Positions 19,925 to 31,707 of a DNA stretch of 64,000 bases are shown here, piece after piece. Position 1 is the stretch's first letter. Each line of letters begins with the position of its first letter. Below the pieces are notes generated by a model, which was not told where the DNA came from, did not search any database, and saw only the letters and a program-made list of their open reading frames with translations. The stretch spans positions 11,046,501 to 11,110,500 of the forward strand of contig NC_051069.1 in assembly GCF_004664715.2 (NCBI RefSeq), read 5' to 3'. The stretch is from Peromyscus leucopus (taxonomy: Eukaryota; Chordata; Mammalia; Rodentia; Cricetidae). The translations under genes and the position numbers were made by a program.

Positions 19925-20911
19925 CTCACTTCTTAGTTTTTAGTAACAACCTAATTTAACAGGAATGCCATAGGTAGAGTTGAAAACCATCTCAGCATCT
20001 AGGAACTTGCTGATGGGCCTTCGAGGACATTGAAAAGGAATCTTGTTTTTTTTTTTTTTTCCTGTTTACATTTTATTTATTTACTTTTTGTACATGTTCT
20101 TTGTCTTGTTCAAGGACAGCTATGATGGTTGGTGCTCTAGGATCTACTTTGGGATCCTGCATTAAGGACGTCATAGCAGAAGTCTAGCAAAATCTGGGCC
20201 TCTGGGGAACTTCCTGGCTCCTGTTCTAGCCCCGGGCTGCCCATTTCCAGACTTGATTTCTGCAAGAGCTCACACCATCAGGGTTACTATTGACCAAAGC
20301 CAGGCTAGTTGGTAAGGCATTCTGTACTGTGTGGTGATTATATGCACGGCTGTTGAGGACCTGTTTATCAGGCCTTACGGAGTCATCTAAGGAAAGGGAG
20401 CCTGTGATGGTGGCTTCTAATGACGGCAAACACTTTAGTGGCCGGGTGCTCAGAACTACTTTCCATTCCCAGGGACAGAGCTCCTTCACATTATCATCTA
20501 AAAATAGAATTTTAATTTTTTCCAGTCTGCAAGTCTGATTGAAGCCCCACCTGTAATCTCCCTACCCAGAACTGCGCCTTAGAATATGCTGGAAACAGCA
20601 CACAGGAGGCCCAATCTTTGCTTCCCTGTCCCAGCTCTCCTTCCACCCACCAAATGCTGGCTTCCATATTTATTTCTCTCCTCAATATTGCTGGGCATCT
20701 CCTATGTGTTCTGTTTTATGCCCTGGAAAAGGCCAGAGTGCTGTGGGAGAACTCTGGTACCTGGGGAGGCAACGGGAAGTGACCAGTGTCGTGCTTGATG
20801 GGTGGTGGCTGCATATCCTTGTGGGCACCTGTCAGGTGTCACCCTGCAGCCCTGCATGTGGCAGCTTCCAAAGAGGCTGGAGAGTGTGTAGAAGAGCAAA
20901 CGAGAACTCCT
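19925..20911. other. Unique sequence with a poly-T run
   Basis: Poly-T at about 20047-20060 may mark the tail of an unrecognised minus-strand retroposon. Otherwise there is no assignable repeat and no supported exon. Confidence 0.45.
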
Positions 20912-21214
20912 ACAAGTGTGTATGTATGTACATGTGTGCGCCCATGCATGTGTGGGTGCACACATTTGTAGAGGCCAGAGGTCACCCTTGGGTGTCATTC
21001 CTCAAGTGCCATTCACTCTCTGACCTGGAGCTTGCAGATTGGGCTAGCTTATGGGCCATAAAGTAGCCAGGATTTGCTTGTTTCCATTTTCCCAGACTTG
21101 GACTTGCAAGGTGTACCACCACACCCACGTTCGTTTTTTATGGGATTCTGGGAACTGAGCTCAGGTCCTTGTGATGGTGTGACAGTTTACTGACCGAGCT
21201 AACTCGCCAACCCC
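20912..21214 (-). mobile_element. Diverged B-family composite SINE
   Basis: Complement order: TG-rich tail, GTAGAGGCCAGAGGTCACCC, GGTGTCATTCCTCAAGTGCC, a B1-like AAGGTGTACCACCACACCC block, then GGGAACTGAGCTCAGGTCCT and ACTGACCGAGCTAACTCGCC as the tRNA-like head. Confidence 0.75.
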
Positions 21215-21605
21215 TCCGTTAGCCTTCGCTGGGTAGAGCTTTGTATGGAGTTGGAGGTAATGTGAGCCTGGGAGATGCTGTTTACACATGAGAAACGGGC
21301 AAGAAAGACCAAACAGCAAATTATAACCTCGTGTGTACGCTGGGGTCAAGTCTATGTGACAGTGCCACCTGTGGCAGGTCATGTGGTGTGGGGGAGGAAG
21401 AGGATGGTGAGGGCTAGAGGGCGAGTGATTTGTTTATGTTGTGAAAATTTTCCTCTCATTGTCCCACACACAATCCCACACTCCAGTAGTACCAACAGTG
21501 AAAGACAATAATGGCGTCTTTATCTGCATTATCTGCAGTAATGGTGCAGATGGGGGTGGGTGACGTCTCCTGGAGATTTTCTTTTGGATAGCCAAAGGGC
21601 AGGTG

Positions 21606-21995
21606 GAGTGCTTAGTGTTAACTGTCAACTTGATGCAACCTAGAATCATCTGAGAAGAGAGTTTGTCTAGATCTAGTTTGTCTGTAGGGGTTTATCTTGA
21701 TGTTCATTGAGGACCCTCCCACTGTGGGTGGTACCATTCCCTAGGAAGGGGCAGTGTAGATCCTGGGTTGCATTACGATGGATAAAGCGAGCTGAGTACT
21801 AGCCTGCATGCATGCATTATTTGCTCTCCTGTCGTGACTGAGGATGTAACTGGCCAGCTGCTTCAGTTCCCTGCTTTCCTTGACTTTCCCACATGGCGGA
21901 CTGTGATCTGGAATCGTAAGCCAGGTAAGACCTTTCTCCCTTAAACTGCTTCTGTTGTAGCAACAGGAAACAAAGCAAAAGAAAGCTAAGAAACA
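21606..21995 (+). mobile_element. Rodent LTR-like repeat (type C)
   Basis: It has TGTTAACTGTCAACTTGATGC, CTAGAATCATCTGAGAAGAG, CTCCCACTGTGGGTGGTACC, AAGCGAGCTGAGTACTAGCC, CCACATGGCGGACTGTGATC and TCCCTTAAACTGCTTCTGTTG in family order. Related to 905-1207 (+) and 42705-42846 (-). Confidence 0.7.
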
Positions 21996-22186
21996 AAACA
22001 GGGCATGATTGATTCCTCTGGGTCTTCCTTGCTCAGGCCAGCAGCCAACTCCTCCTTACTTCTTTCAGGAAGTGACTGGAGAGTCAATCTCTCTCCTCTA
22101 ATGGATGGCCATTTGCTGATAGTGTCCCCTCTCAAGGAAGCAAGGTAGAAATTGGGGTTGTGTTGATGTCTCTCCCTTTACCTTTC

Positions 22187-22410
22187 AAAGAATCCTTGTT
22201 CTGAGATAGGACCTCTTGCAGTTCAGGCTGGTCTTGAACCTGCTATGTAGCTGAGGCTGACTTTGAACTTCTGATCTTCTGGCTAGTGCTGGGATCAAGG
22301 TTCCAGGTGTGCACCACCATGCCAGATTGACATGGTATTGGGGAGTGAACCCAGAGCGTCCCACATGCTAGGGCAGCACTCCATCAACTGAGCCTCATCT
22401 CCAGCTCTGC
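22187..22410 (-). mobile_element. B4 SINE
   Basis: Complement of a B4: TTCAGGCTGGTCTTGAACC, GTGCTGGGATCAAGG, GTGTGCACCACCATGCC, then the ID-like head complement with GAGTGAACCCAGAGC and CAACTGAGCCTCATCTCCAGC. Confidence 0.85.
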
Positions 22411-22538
22411 CGCCTCTTTCTCTGGGCGGGTTGTGGTAGCTGGTGACATCCAGCTGCATTAGGGCTGAGAGCACATCAGAATTACTCCTTGATGATGCCA
22501 GAAACATAGAACCGTGTGCTCGTGTTTGCTCGGGCGGC

Positions 22539-22551
22539 GGGGGGGGGGGGG
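22539..22551. repeat. Poly-G run
   Basis: Thirteen consecutive G next to GGGCGGCGG; a potential G-quadruplex. Confidence 0.9.
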
Positions 22552-22587
22552 AGCTCCCAATGCCTTCTTTTCTTTCCCTTCCTTTAC

Positions 22588-22756
22588 AGATTTAAAAAAG
22601 ACTCATTTTGATTTTATTTACGTGTGTGTGTGCACGCACATGTGTTTACATTGTGTGTGCAGAGGCCGGAAAGGGGAGTGGGATTCCCTGGAGGTAGGAC
22701 TGGGAGCCAAACTCGGAGAGTGGTCTTAAAGGCTGAGTCATCTCACCAGTGCCCCA
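22588..22756 (-). mobile_element. B3/B2-related SINE
   Basis: Complement pattern: TTTAAAAAAGACTCATTTTG tail, GTGTGTGTGTGCACGCACATG, GCAGAGGCCGGAAAGG, and a head complement with GGCTGAGTCATCTCACCAG. Confidence 0.75.
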
Positions 22757-23130
22757 ACAGCTTTATTTTCTTAATGTCTCTATGCGGGGTTGGGTTCTAG
22801 TTTAATGAATGTTTGTGGAATGACTAATTATTGACCGATAGGCTAACAGCCCTCACTGAAGTAGGCTGAGCAAACAAACGGCTAAGTGGGACATGGTGTC
22901 TAGGTTACACAGCGTCCTTATCAGTGTACATGCACGGCTACTACTCTGGGTGACACATACGGAAGAGAACCAACAGGCGAGGAAGGCCCCAGGTGAGAGC
23001 CCAGCTGTCACAGAAGAGTGTGAGATGCCCAGCATTGCTAAGTACAGTCTGGAAATAGGTGGAGTCTCCCTAGGGATGTTGGTCCAAAATGATTTGGTTT
23101 AAAAAAACAGAGTTGGTAATAACCTTGCTC

Positions 23131-23348
23131 AGTTTTTAGACCCTTTCTAGAAGGGATCTCATGTAGCCCCAAAGTCACTATGTAGCTGAGGATGACCTTG
23201 GAGTCCTGATCCCCCTGCCTCCACTTCCTGAGTCCTGGGATTATAGGTGTATACCACCACACCAGGTTTATGCGGTGCTGAGGATCAAACCCAAGACTTT
23301 AGGTATGCTAGGTAAACACTCTGCCAGCTGGGCTACATCCCTGGCTCC
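23131..23348 (-). mobile_element. B4 SINE
   Basis: Complement order: GGATCTCATGTAGCCCC, GTAGCTGAGGATGACCTTGG, CCTGGGATTATAGGTG, TATACCACCACACCAGG, then an ID-like head complement with GAGGATCAAACCCAAGAC and CCAGCTGGGCTACATCCC. Confidence 0.87.
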
Positions 23349-23711
23349 TTCCTAAACTTAGCTTTAGACGATGGTGAATTCGTTAGATGGGTTAGGGAAT
23401 ATCATTGCACTCAGAAGTGGGATGAGAGCCAGTCCTGGAGAGAAACTCCATCGGAAACAGACTCCTGGCACACCCCCTGCCTCTTCCCTTCTTTTATTTA
23501 AGCTTATTTCAGTAGAATCATTCACTTTCTCTGCAGATTGGCTTCCTTGTTCCACCTTTTCTAGGTCCAAAAATATTCAGTTCAATCTGGACATGACCTC
23601 TCAGAACAATGCATTCAAATTCCTCAAAGAAGAATCTGATTGGTCTGTAGCTAACCACTGGGGTGCCTTCCCTCAGCGAAGGTCTTGGTCTGTGTCAATA
23701 AACTTTCTGCT

Positions 23712-24000
23712 ACTGGAATAATACCACAGGCAATCAGCTTATGAAGAAGAGAGGTTGATTTCGGCTCCCAGCTTTGGAGGCTTTAGCTCTGCTTCTGCTT
23801 GACCCACAGCTTTGGGGCTGTGCAGAGGCAGGATGTCACGGCAGACGGGAGAATACATCAGAACCGTTCACTGCATAGTCAGGGTGCTGGGAAGGCAAGT
23901 GCAAGGGGCCGGCTTCCACCCCAATGACCTAAAGACCTCCAGGTAGGCTGCACTTCCTGAAGGTTCCACAGCTTCTTCATATGTAACCCTGGGGAGCAAA
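23712..24000 (-). mobile_element. MaLR-like LTR fragment, diverged
   Basis: The + strand reads like the complement of a MaLR LTR 3' half: AATACCACAGGCAATCAGC, TTTCGGCTCCCAGCTTTGG, CTTGACCCACAGCTTTGGGG and GGCAGGATGTCACGGCAGAC. The right edge is unclear. Confidence 0.5.
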
Positions 24001-25479
24001 CCCTTTACCACATGGGCTTTAGGGGAACACTTAAAACTGAGCTGAAGCAACATCTCTGTATCAACAGCTATGGCTAAGAATGATGGTTCGTGGCCAGAGG
24101 GCCCGAGGAGAAGAGAGGGTGTTCCTCGGAGAAGAAGGCACTGACAAAGTGGGCGTTGGCTACAGTGTCTGCTGATGGGAGAAACCAAGATGGCTTTGTT
24201 GCTGGCTGAAACAACATACATATGGCCGGCATACAGAAGATGCCCTCTCTGTAATTTTAGCAACAAAGAACTTCCCAAGCTTGGAGTCCAGGTTGTCATA
24301 AGGGCCTACATAATAGCTGATTTCTGAGGCATTTCCCCTTCATTTGCCAAGTCTTTAGAGAGAGCAGTTAGTAAAAAATGTTAATGGCCAATTTTAGCAA
24401 ATGACCATTTTGGTGCTCCCAGGCCACTGGGGCAGGCTGGAGCTAATTTCTAGAATGTCCCCTCGATGATGCTGGCAACCTCTTTAATACTGACCTAGAG
24501 ACATGCCATGGGCCCTGATCCAAAAGTGCAGCTAAGCCTGAATTTGCTTTACTTGTGGGCAGTGAAAAGCCACCCTAGTTACTTCATATGGATGCTTCGT
24601 CCCTGGACATCCCATGGCCTGTCTGGTCTCAGGATGGTTGATTGTGGTGTGGAAAGCTGGATACAATCTTAGGAGAGGTGGTCATCTTCCAGATGCTTAT
24701 ACATCCCATTTGAACCTTGAGTCCATGCTGGCTTCATGAGCTTCATGGTGCTGGGCAAGCATTCTACCAGCTGATGAGCTACGCTTCCGACTGAAATGAT
24801 ATAAAATCTTCTTTTATATCATCCAGAGCTCCCCCCAGGTTGGCCGCTCAGAATTCCCCTACCATCTATCCCTACACCCAAATATGAAAAGAGGTCACTA
24901 TGGCTCCTCTCCTCAATGACCGTTGAGAATATTCAACAGTGGCCTATTCAACATGAGGGCTAGCAAAAGCATCCCCCCCCCCCCAGAGGAGCAAGTTATT
25001 CTCAGATATGAACTCACAGCAGCAACAAAAGCCCACAGTGAGCGATTTTTCTCTATCTTCATCATTAAAACATAGTGGCTGCATGGGCTTGTCCACAGGC
25101 CCCTCCCGCTAAGCCACAGTGATTGACATCTAGTAGGCCTTCACCTGTCATACTCAGCTGATGAGTGGATTCACTGATTCTCTGCTTAGTCACCTGGGGC
25201 AAGTGAGTACCATTCCCTACAGGCCTTTCCCATAGCTGCCAACTGCAGGGTTTTGGCCACTAGCCCAAGTCTTCCTTACCCTCACCCCGGCCCCACCCCA
25301 AAGGACAGCCTCCCCTAGTAACCTTTCTGGTTGCTGTGACTCCTCTGGAGTGTTGACTGAGCCAGAGAGCATGCTCCCGCTCTCCCCTCTTGTGTTTGCT
25401 CAGGAGAGGAACCAGCCTTAGGTTCTTCTGTCTTTACAGGAGCGTCTCACGGAGGGGGGTGGGGGAGAAGGGCAGGGGG
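24001..25479. other. Mostly unique sequence with an ID-like scrap and a poly-C run
   Basis: A short complement of an ID head (GGCAAGCATTCTACCAGC ... GAGCTACG) lies at about 24753-24785. A C run of about 12 is at 24973-24984. The minus-strand 143-codon frame at 23868-24299 overlaps LTR-derived sequence and is not a gene. Nothing else recognised. Confidence 0.5.
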
Positions 25480-25640
25480 AGGCATGGCGGCTTCCTGCTC
25501 TGCTGTTGGTTATCACAGGCCCTGCTAATGCTGCTCAAACAATATCGAGAAGAACCCAGCTCAATAGCACCAGTGTTAGGCCGCAGAGTCAATATTGGCT
25601 GAGCAAACAACAGAGAAGAAGGAGCTGCTATTTGCGTAGC
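25480..25640. other. Candidate conserved non-coding element
   Basis: Repeat-free. It includes CTAATGCTGCTCAAACAATATC, GTTAGGCCGCAGAGTCAATATTGGC and ATTTGCGTAGC-type stretches with retained CpGs and SOX-like ACAATA and AACAACAG cores. No open frame fits an exon. Conservation is inferred from composition only. Confidence 0.3.
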
Positions 25641-26745
25641 TAGGAGTGCTGGTGTGCTCTGGCTGCCTTGTCAGGGGCCCTTGGAGAGGGAGGACGGAGG
25701 TGGGGTTTGGAGGTGGAGGGCCCAGGAGAGAAAGGCTCTCAGGGACTCCTACCTAGGGAGTGTCAGCCTTCGGCTTCAGGATTCCTTGCTGTATGTACAT
25801 CCTAGCACCTCTGGCAACCTGGCCTCGCCCCTCTACCCACAATGTTACAGATGTTGCCAGATGTCCACTGGAGAGGTGGGGAGGTAAAATCCCCGCCCCC
25901 TGCTGAGACCCGCGGTGTCAGACTGCATCCAGGGTCAGGGTTGGGGGAAGGCTACTTCTCTTGGGCTTCCAGCTCTCCCCTTGCCCTCTGTGGCCACCCC
26001 GGCAGCCCCTCCAAGAAGAAAAGGGATGAGTGAATGCTTCTTCAGTCCAAAGGTCACTCAGCAGCTGGCTGACTGGCTGTGGCCACACCTCCTGACCAGG
26101 TCGTGGCTTGGACGTCGTTCGCATTCTCCACACAGAAGTGAGGTGGTTGCACCTCAGTTAACGTCCTGGGTTTGTTTCTAGTGGACTCCTAGCTTGCTTG
26201 GCTCTGGATGGGTGACCTTCTCAAATAAATGTACCTATTTATAGCGGTCTGTCCTTAGCTTTGGTACTTCCTCTCCGTCACCAAGGATGGGCCTGGGTGA
26301 TCTTGAACCCTGCAAGTGAGCATGGGAGGGTTGGGGCAGGCTGGCAGGGGAACACGCTGCTGGGTCTTGGTTCTCCGTGGAACTCTGCAGAGTGGGTCAG
26401 CTTCCCCTTTGTGCTTGTGGGGGAGGGCGCGGACAGAGTGAGTATCTGTAGACTGGGGAGGACACAGGGCCTGGGCTTCCGGTGCCACAGCCACCAGCCC
26501 TGGGCACCAGATTTGAGCCGGGTCAGGAGGGCAGCCTGAGCCTGTACTCCACGGCTGTAGCCATGTCCTAATGTCCGAGGACTGGAGTCTGCTACTCAAG
26601 GCTCTCACTGTTCATAGACAGGGGTGGGTTAGAAATTCAGAGAACGAGGCAGCCAGTGCAAGCTTCAGATACAGTCCCTTCTCTGACAGCTGAGGGCTCT
26701 GTTGTGCCTGGAGCACAGGGAAGCCTGCCGGGGGCAGTGTTGAGA

Positions 26746-26747
<2 letters not shown>
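25641..26747. other. Unique GC-richer sequence
   Basis: No interspersed repeat recognised. Overlapping frames of 60-117 codons on both strands (for example 26255-26608 minus) have no splice context and are treated as incidental. Confidence 0.45.
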
Positions 26748-26791
<44 letters not shown>

Positions 26792-26850
26792 TGCGCTCGT
26801 GCGCGCACGCGCGCGCACGCTCAGGTGTGCATGCACGCGTATGTGAGCAT
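26748..26850. repeat. (GT)n followed by an alternating (GC/CA) tract
   Basis: About 40 bp of perfect GT (26748-26787) pass into GCGCGTGCGCTCGTGCGCGC-type sequence and then CACGC/GTGTGCATGCACGCG to about 26850. The whole stretch is almost perfectly alternating purine-pyrimidine, a strong Z-DNA-forming composition. Confidence 0.93.
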
Positions 26851-28298
26851 GTATGCCTGACCACTGGCTTCGGCTCTAAAACATGGTATTTTGGCAAGAG
26901 GCAGGGGAGGCTCCTTTGAGCTCACGTATGGTGAAGGATGGAGATGTGTTTGTGTGTCCTGAAGGAAGGAAGGGGGATGCTGGAACAGCGCCAGGCAGCA
27001 GCCATGTTTAGGCAGCTGCAGACAGGCAGGACACTGTGCTGCTTCTGAAAAAGCAGATCACACTTCTGATCCACCCACCTGACCCTCCCCACCCCACCCA
27101 TCCTTCCCCTCACCTCTCTTCCATAACCCTGGCAGGATGAGGACATTCAAGCAGGAGGCTGTCTGTATGGTTTCTCAGAGCCTCTGGCCTCCTGATCCTT
27201 ATCCTCAAACCACTCCTCAGACCTGCGGCCAATTTCTTTATAGACTTGGATGGGGGGCTGATTGGTCTGAGTAAGCTCAAGGCCCAAAGATAGACATATT
27301 TCCTAGCTGGGCACCCCATTTGTGAGACCATGTGGAGAAATGGGGATCTGTCCCCTCCAGAGGCTGAATGTATGTATGAGAAGGGACATGTGGGAAGTCT
27401 CAGGACACAGCCCAGGTCAGTCAGAGCCTCTCTCTCACTGCAGACCTATCCTGGGCCCTCCATTCCAGGCTCTCCGCAGGTGTCTTTTCCTTTCTGTTAG
27501 AGGGTGGTGATAGGCCTCATGGTGTCACAGAGCAGCCATGGGGCACAATGGTGACAGAAGGGGCAGCCATGGGCTCTGCACACAGGCCTCGGGCAGCCAA
27601 CCTCATTTCCCTGACATTCTGGATCGTGTGTCCTGTGAAGGAAGGGAGAAGGGCAGCTCCAGTTGAAAGCAGTTTGCCTTTCAAGCTAGGTTACTGAGTT
27701 CAAATTCATGTCCCACCACTTAGGCGCCACCCTCACGGGTAACGGATTTAGTTATCACAACCGGAAGTGGGAAGCCGTGGGGGGCTACCAGGATGGAGGC
27801 AGACAGCACATCTGTGTGGTCATAGACACACACCGTCTAGTTGCTCCCAGGTTAGTCCTCACACCCCGCACCTTCCCTCCGATCCTTCCCAGCCTCCCAG
27901 CCAGCCCCGATTCAGACGGTCTCTGTAGGACCACACCTCGCATGCCCAGTGGTCTCTCTCTTTTTTGGGGAAGGGTGATAGGATGTCAAGGATGGGCACC
28001 TGATGTCCAGGCTTTAAATGCCAACTCAGCAACCTGAAGCTGTTCACCATCAGACCGGCCCCGGAGCCCCTGAACGGCTTCATCTGTGCCCCAGGCCTGG
28101 TGATGTTTAATTTAGAGGTCACAGGAAGTCGGAAATGTGGGCACAGTGACAGAGCCTGTTTGAACACGTTTTAAAAGCATAGGCTGCTGGGTCCCACAGC
28201 AGTTTTGTTGGAGATTTCCTGGGAATCTGCATCTTAAATAAGCAAGCAGGTGGTGGAGTGGAGGGAAGATGGCTGCTGGGAAATATCACGTGGTTCTG
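26851..28298. other. Unique sequence
   Basis: No SINE or LTR recognised. The part near 27690-27800 retains several CpGs (CTTAGGCGCCACC, ACGGGTAACGG, CAACCGGAAG) in unique sequence, but there is no supported exon. Confidence 0.45.
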
Positions 28299-28313
28299 CC
28301 CCCCCCCCCCCCC
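28299..28313. repeat. Poly-C run
   Basis: Fifteen consecutive C; the length may be imprecise. The following 28314-28690 is unique with nothing recognised. Confidence 0.9.
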
Positions 28314-28691
28314 GGCCTTCTCTGACGATGTAGGCAGGTGAGCAACGTGCGGTTCCAACCCCAGCAGGGTCTTCCACCCGTCCTGAGGTCCCCCAAGGCC
28401 GTTTTGTAGTACAGTCACTAGCAATGTCCTCCGTGTCTTTCTCCCTGCCTGGTCTCTCAAGGGCCTGACTCTCTGCTCAGGCTGCATCAGGCTCCTTTGT
28501 TCCAGATGGTCAGTATGACCTCAGAACATGCCTGTCTGTGGCCAGAACATGTCCTCTGATAACCTCTGAAGAAGCCTGTGACATGAATACTCAACGGAGA
28601 AGGTCCAACACAGAACATAGGGCTGAAGAAATCTGTGACTTATGGTTACCTTTGCCACTGGGCATGAGGAGCTCATGAGTGTCTCTGGCTA

Positions 28692-28877
28692 AGAGCTGGA
28701 GAGAAGGCTCAGCAGTTGAGAGTGCATAGTGCTCTTCCAAAGGATTCCAGTTCAGTTCCCAGCACCTCCATCGGGGGACTCACAACTGCCTGTAACTCCA
28801 GTTCCAGGAAATCTGATGCCCTTCTCTGGCCTCTGAAGGAAACTTTGTGCATGTGCTCATATACACACACACACCTT

Positions 28878-28927
<50 letters not shown>
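28692..28927 (+). mobile_element. B2 SINE with (AC)n tail expansion
   Basis: Head GAGCTGGAGAGAAGGCTCAGC, then GTGCTCTTCCAAAGGATTCC, CAGTTCCCAGCACCTCC, CACAACTGCCTGTAACTCC and GATGCCCTTCTCTGGCC in B2 order. The 3' tail has expanded into a perfect AC array (28881-28927). Confidence 0.9.
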
Positions 28928-28930
<3 letters not shown>

Positions 28931-30577
28931 GGGGGATGGATGCCATGTCTCTCTACCCCAAGAGGCTGGATTGCTGTGGTTTTTCCAGCATCAGAGTCCC
29001 CATGACATCTTGCAAAGGACTGGATGGAGCATATACTTTGGGAAGTGTGTGAGGATTGTCCAGTGACTTTGGGAGTGGAGCACACACTTTTGTCTCTTTG
29101 CTCAGCCCCATCCTTTCCCATAAAGGCTGCTGCCTGATGACAGCCTGAGAGCCAGGCTGCTAGGTTACCTCATCACCTTTACTGCTGCGGTGGTGAATGC
29201 AAACCTAGGGGCATCCACCCTTTGATGCCCGAGACATAGTTAGCGTTCCTTCTCTCAAAGACTTGCCAGCGTCAAAGGCGACTTTAGTGTCCGTGGCTGG
29301 CCCCTTCACCACCTGTGTCTTTTTAGACAGAACAGTACTACTACTCTGCTACTCCTCCTTGATTCTGTCCTAAATTCTGTGGCCTCTCAGAGCTTGTCAG
29401 TCATCAGCATCATGGGGGGTTTTAAACACAGATTCACTGAGAAAGTATTGACTGCACTCCACACGTGAATAGTGTTAATTCCCACGAGTAGAGGCTGATA
29501 CAACTACTGGGAGCCATTGAGTGCAGCCATTGTGGCAGGACCCAGGACAAATGTCTGTCAAGAGGTCTCTGGGAATTGTGTAGAGCCTCCAGGATGCTCA
29601 GGCTGACTCAGCTTGGAGCTGTGTGCAGACACTGACTGGGCAGCAGCTGCAGGGCTCACACATCTGTCCATGGGTCTACTTGACCAGATTCCCTCTTTCT
29701 CCTTCCAAAGAGTACAGGAGCGCCAATTGGCAGGGCCTAGCCTGGGGCCTTAGGGAGGAAAGGGAATTGGGAACTTCTGTTCTCAGAGAAGGCACTGAGG
29801 AAAGATATTCAGTATGTGCGGGCAGTAAGGGGACTGGCAGGGATGCCGCTGGTTATCTCAACTTCTACTGTCTTGCAACTGTGCCAACCCCTGTGAAATG
29901 GGTTCTTAGGGAATGCATCTTTCCTCCCTAGGTACTCTCAAGAGTGGGCTGAGATGCCTCGACTATCAGATGCCACTCAAGGCAAGTGTGACTTGGCCCA
30001 TTGTAGCTGGGGTTATCTCCTGGTCCTGCCTGGCCTATGGTCAGGACAAATCTCTGAGCAGGACTGGAGAAAACTCCAACTACAACCCATCATACACTTC
30101 TTTTTCTTTGAAATCTCATCTACTGCTTAAGGACGAATCCGACACTCAGTGGTGGGCTGCCAACCTGTGACTTCCAGGTTCTTTGTCCCAATGTTACACT
30201 GAACTCCTCTGTACATGACAAGAACTTGGCATGCTGAATGGGGGTGACAGTTGGGGTCTAGGGGCATCAGGTAGAAGGGAGGAAGGAATTTTGACTTTTG
30301 ACTCAGAAAATTCTGCTTCCCATGGTCTCCCACCTTGCATATGGCACTGACTTGTTTGGCAAGAAAGGAGGCCTTGAGGCTTAGTATCAAGGAATAGAGG
30401 AACACAGAAACACGTGGTCTTGTGACAACAATTTCCTATGTCCCTGGGCAGCTCTGCAAGGATACCTGGGGACTTTCCATTGACAAGCTATAGCCCAGGC
30501 TGGGCAGAATCTTCTTCGAAGCTTCTTGAAATTTATACTTTTGTTCTGCTTTTCTCCCATCATGTTGCAGAGCTGGG

Positions 30578-30581
<4 letters not shown>
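28928..30581. other. Unique sequence
   Basis: No interspersed repeat recognised over about 1.65 kb. The stretch 29140-29300 retains CpGs (TGCTGCGGTGG, GATGCCCGAGAC, GTCAAAGGCGAC). The frames at 29623-29931 and 29913-30170 are not supported as exons. Confidence 0.45.

Positions 30582-30630
<49 letters not shown>
30582..30630. repeat. (GT)n microsatellite
   Basis: A perfect GT run of 49 bp in unique sequence. The following 30631-30940 is unique with nothing recognised. Confidence 0.98.
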
Positions 30631-30631
<1 letters not shown>

Positions 30632-30940
30632 CTGCTTGTGTAACCACCAAAATGACAGAGATTCTGTGGCCTACATTCTCCACAAACTGCTAATATTGTG
30701 AGCTGTGTTCACACTCTGGGCCAAGACAAATGTAATTTTGGATTATCAAGTCCACACGACAAATGAGTGCCTATTAATTTGTATTTATCTTGAGTGGGTT
30801 AGCAAGGACTCGCGATGGGAAAAAAAGGTTCTTTCTGTTCATCAGTAGAGAGAAGCTGATTCAGAGATGGCCCTTCATGGTAGTGCACCACTGTAAAATG
30901 CTGGAGCTGAAAGAAATTGGTTTGCTTTTGTTCAACATGT

Positions 30941-31212
30941 ATGCATGAAGTGCTTTCTAGGCTCTGGGAACTCAACACACATGCATGGGGTGCCTTCTAG
31001 ACCCTAGGTGCTCAGTACACATGCATGGAGTGCATTTTAGATCCTAGGTGCTCAGCACACATGCATGGAGTGCCTTCTAGATCCTAGGTGCTCAGCACAT
31101 GTGCATGGGGTGAATTTTAGATGCTAGGTGCTCAGCACATGTGCATGGGGTGAATTTTAGATGCTAGGTGCTCAGCACATGTGCATGGAGTGCCTTATAC
31201 ATTCTGGGCACT
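30941..31212. repeat. 40-bp minisatellite, 6.8 copies
   Basis: The period is exactly 40 bp with unit starts at 30941, 30981, 31021, 31061, 31101, 31141 and 31181 (partial). Each unit carries (a/g)TGCATGG(a/g)GTG, a TTCTAG/TTTTAG step, CTAGGTGCTCAGCACA and so on. Units at 31101 and 31141 are identical, while the first and last are the most diverged, as expected when central units are homogenised. Confidence 0.96.
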
Positions 31213-31707
31213 TAGAAGCAAACAAGAATCTGTTGTAGTTGTCAGGGAGCTCAGAGCTCAGTAGGGGCAGTGATGGGACTCTGATGGAAGAATGAAGGTT
31301 AGGTGAGGTTAGGAAAAGCTGTCTCAGCTCCTTGAGGAGGGAAAGAGGGCTGTAGCTGCAGGGGAGTTTTGCTGTATAAGTAGGAGTTTGTCAGGCTAAA
31401 AAGCTGGGGAAAGGTGTGATTCTCCAGAAACAAAAGTGTGGGTGTATTCAACCACAAGGTGGTTTATGAATCTGGCCTTGTAAAAGGGATGAAGGGAGAG
31501 AGGTGGGCTTGGGCCAAGCCTGCAGGCCGGGCTGAGCATAGATCAGACTTTCCTCAGTGATGGGGAGCCATCCTCGGGTGAGAATCTGGGGGCAGGCAAC
31601 TCAGTTCTTCAGGAGGGTGCAGGGGAGCACACAATGCTGGGGGCCAGAGGTCCTGAGGATGCAGGGACGAGCAGGCCGAGGTGACAGGAAAGGAGGTAAG
31701 ATGACAG
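31213..31707. other. Unique sequence
   Basis: Purine-rich and repeat-free, with a run of AGGTTAGGTGAGGTTAGG near 31298. No gene feature is supported. Confidence 0.45.

Noticed and set aside
28692..28760. tRNA gene
   Set aside because: The A/B-box-like sequence is the head of a B2 SINE; there is no cloverleaf or terminator.
30941..31212. CRISPR-like array
   Set aside because: The 40-bp units are contiguous with no unique spacers and lie in mammalian DNA; it is a minisatellite.
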